From NCBI GenBank assembly GCA_027729865.1, contig JAQCBM010000014.1:1-15677 (forward strand): a stretch of 15,677 nucleotides of DNA. The letters are read 5' to 3'. The notes under the pieces were generated by a model. It was not told the origin of the DNA. It made no database searches and saw only the letters and a program-made list of their open reading frames with translations. This document shows, piece after piece, positions 14,943 through 15,677 of this stretch; the first letter of the stretch is position 1, and each line of letters opens with the position of its first letter. The translations under genes were made by a program, and so were the position numbers. The DNA comes from Actinomycetota bacterium (GTDB taxonomy: Bacteria; Actinomycetota; Actinomycetes; S36-B12).

Positions 14943-15374
14943 TCACATCACTCCAGGGATCACCTCCTCGTCTATTTCGGAGAAATCCTGCTCTTGGCGG
15001 CCGAGGTAGGACTGCCAGGTCTGCTCATCCCAGATCTCGGCGGTACTGCCGTTACCCACCACGATCACGTCGCGGTCTAGGCCGGCGTACTCGCGAAGCG
15101 CTGGGGGAACAGTGATGCGCCCCTGGCGATCGGGGATCTCATCGGACGCCCCGGAGAAAAGCACTCGCAAGTAGGCCCGGACCCGAGCGTCTGACCGGGA
15201 GGCTTCGTTCAAGCGCTCGGAGTAGGCCGCGAACTCCGCCGCCGGCCAGACCACGATCGAGCGGTCTTGGCCCTTGGTGAGGACCAGACCTGCAGCCAAT
15301 TGCTCGCGGAACTTCGCCGGGAGCACCAGGCGACCTTTGTCATCCAAACGAGGGGCGTGCGTGCCGAGAAACAT
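14943..15374 (-). CDS. mraZ: Transcriptional regulator MraZ
   Basis: DNA-binding regulator that in several bacteria binds the promoter of its own dcw operon. 143 aa, the usual length. It has two SpoVT/AbrB-like (swapped-hairpin) repeats: the first with DDKGRLVLPAKFRE at about 11-24, the second with DRQGRITVPPALREYAGL at about 82-99. The DxxGR signature is intact in both. The ATG at 15374 has purine-rich GGGGAAGGGG upstream at workable spacing. It is the first gene of the operon and its upstream DNA carries a phased array of TGGNN boxes overlapping the promoter, as expected for autoregulation. An acidic tail (DFSEIDEEVIP) ends the protein. Confidence 0.97.
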   Translation of the reverse strand: MFLGTHAPRLDDKGRLVLPAKFREQLAAGLVLTKGQDRSIVVWPAAEFAAYSERLNEASRSDARVRAYLRVLFSGASDEIPDRQGRITVPPALREYAGLDRDVIVVGNGSTAEIWDEQTWQSYLGRQEQDFSEIDEEVIPGVM

Positions 15375-15405
15375 GGCCGCCCCTTCCCCAAAGACTCGCG
15401 GAATT

Positions 15406-15504
15406 CACCACTGGAGCCCCACTGGCCCCAGATGTAACCCCAAGTGCCGCCACTGTACTCCACTTTCCTCCACTGTCAACCCTCTTTCCCCATGTCCCGA
15501 CCCA
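15406..15504 (-). promoter_or_regulatory. Array of MraZ-type TGGNN boxes
   Basis: Minus-strand TGGNN boxes lie at 15468-15472 (TGGAG), 15458-15462 (TGGAG), 15448-15452 (TGGCG), 15438-15442 (TGGGG), 15426-15430 (TGGGG), 15417-15421 (TGGGG) and 15406-15410 (TGGTG). The first four have an exact 10-bp period, the spacing known for MraZ operators (TGGGN repeats with 5-nt gaps); the rest step by 12, 9 and 11. Two more upstream, TGGGG at 15488-15492 (20 bp, in phase, from the first) and TGGGT at 15500-15504, may extend the array. The operator assignment rests on known MraZ sites plus the adjacent mraZ gene. Confidence 0.8.
15452..15479 (-). promoter_or_regulatory. Promoter of mraZ and the dcw operon
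   Basis: On the minus strand a perfect TTGACA -35 (15474-15479) is followed after 16 nt by TACAGT (15452-15457), which fits TANNNT. Transcription would start near 15445, leaving a leader of about 70 nt before mraZ. Two TGGNN boxes lie in the spacer, and the third overlaps the -10 and continues 5 nt past it, so occupancy by MraZ should block RNA polymerase. Confidence 0.75.
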
Positions 15505-15549
15505 CTGCCCTCCCTGCGCTCCCTCCATCGGTTTTGGCGCCTCCTTGCC

Positions 15550-15555
15550 TAGAGT
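15550..15555 (+). promoter_or_regulatory. Candidate -10 for leaderless lipoprotein transcript
   Basis: TAGAGT fits TANNNT and ends 6 nt before the GTG at 15562, so transcription could start exactly at the start codon. No good -35 is visible at 16-18 nt spacing, and there is no Shine-Dalgarno sequence before the GTG, which fits leaderless expression, common in actinobacteria. Confidence 0.4.
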
Positions 15556-15561
15556 TCGCGT

Positions 15562-15677
15562 GTGGATATCCGAAGGTCGTGGGTGACCAGTGGTGCGCTC
15601 GCCCTCCTTCTGCTGGCCGGATGTGCTCCGACGTCGTCGCCGACCGTCTCGGCTCCTATTAACGGGCCGACTAACGG
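15562..15677 (+). CDS. Putative lipoprotein, N-terminal fragment
   Basis: The first 38 codons of a gene that runs off the window, divergent from mraZ. The frame starts with GTG at 15562 and encodes a classic lipoprotein signal peptide: charged n-region (DIRR), hydrophobic core (GALALLLLAG) and lipobox LAGC with the lipidated cysteine at residue 21, followed by a Ser/Thr/Pro-rich linker (APTSSPTVSAP) as in exported actinobacterial lipoproteins. The mature function cannot be told from this fragment. A later in-frame GTG (15583) would remove the Arg pair, so the first GTG is preferred. The gene is probably expressed from its own promoter in the shared intergenic region. Confidence 0.7.
   Translation, partial: MDIRRSWVTSGALALLLLAGCAPTSSPTVSAPINGPTN

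Overview
This window is an almost complete division and cell wall (dcw) cluster from an actinobacterium (Actinomycetota), read on the minus strand. Four things point there. The gene order is mraZ, rsmH, ftsL, ftsI, murE, murF, mraY, murD, ftsW, murG, murC, ftsQ, ftsZ, with no ftsA, murB or ddl between murC and ftsZ. FtsZ is of the actinobacterial type. GTG starts and moderately high GC are common. MurE carries the DNPR motif of meso-diaminopimelate-adding enzymes. I cannot name a genus.

Layout from high to low coordinates, which is the direction of transcription. At 15562-15677 (+) is the start of a divergent lipoprotein gene that runs off the window. The 15375-15561 gap holds the mraZ promoter, overlapped by a phased array of MraZ-type TGGNN boxes. 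mraZ follows, then a 160-nt spacer with a hairpin. Next comes a previously untracked 45-codon gene for a single-span membrane protein (14645-14782). After it, rsmH, ftsL, ftsI, murE, murF, mraY, murD, ftsW, murG, murC and ftsQ are packed without room for promoters. Most junctions are ATGA or GTGA stop/start overlaps, the others have gaps of 3 or 11 nt, so the run is probably one translationally coupled operon. A 183-nt intergenic region then precedes ftsZ, whose 3' end lies outside the window. That region holds a candidate promoter, a 9-bp tandem repeat, a GC hairpin and the dyad CCTCAA-N7-TTGAGG.

The genes form one pathway. MurC, MurD, MurE and MurF add L-Ala, D-Glu, meso-DAP and D-Ala-D-Ala to UDP-MurNAc. 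MraY and MurG convert the product to lipid I and then lipid II. FtsW polymerises lipid II, and FtsI cross-links it at the septum. FtsL and FtsQ are bitopic divisome proteins that help recruit and control FtsW/FtsI. FtsZ forms the cytokinetic ring. MraZ probably represses the whole operon, and RsmH methylates 16S rRNA.

The region is mostly ordinary core genome. The points worth a second look are the 45-aa membrane protein, the long MraZ-box array, the KTG-to-KTA change in FtsI, a long FtsL tail with GDGA repeats, an unusual MurD motif, and the structured ftsZ leader. I saw no mobile elements, CRISPR arrays, tRNA or rRNA genes, or clear intrinsic terminators.
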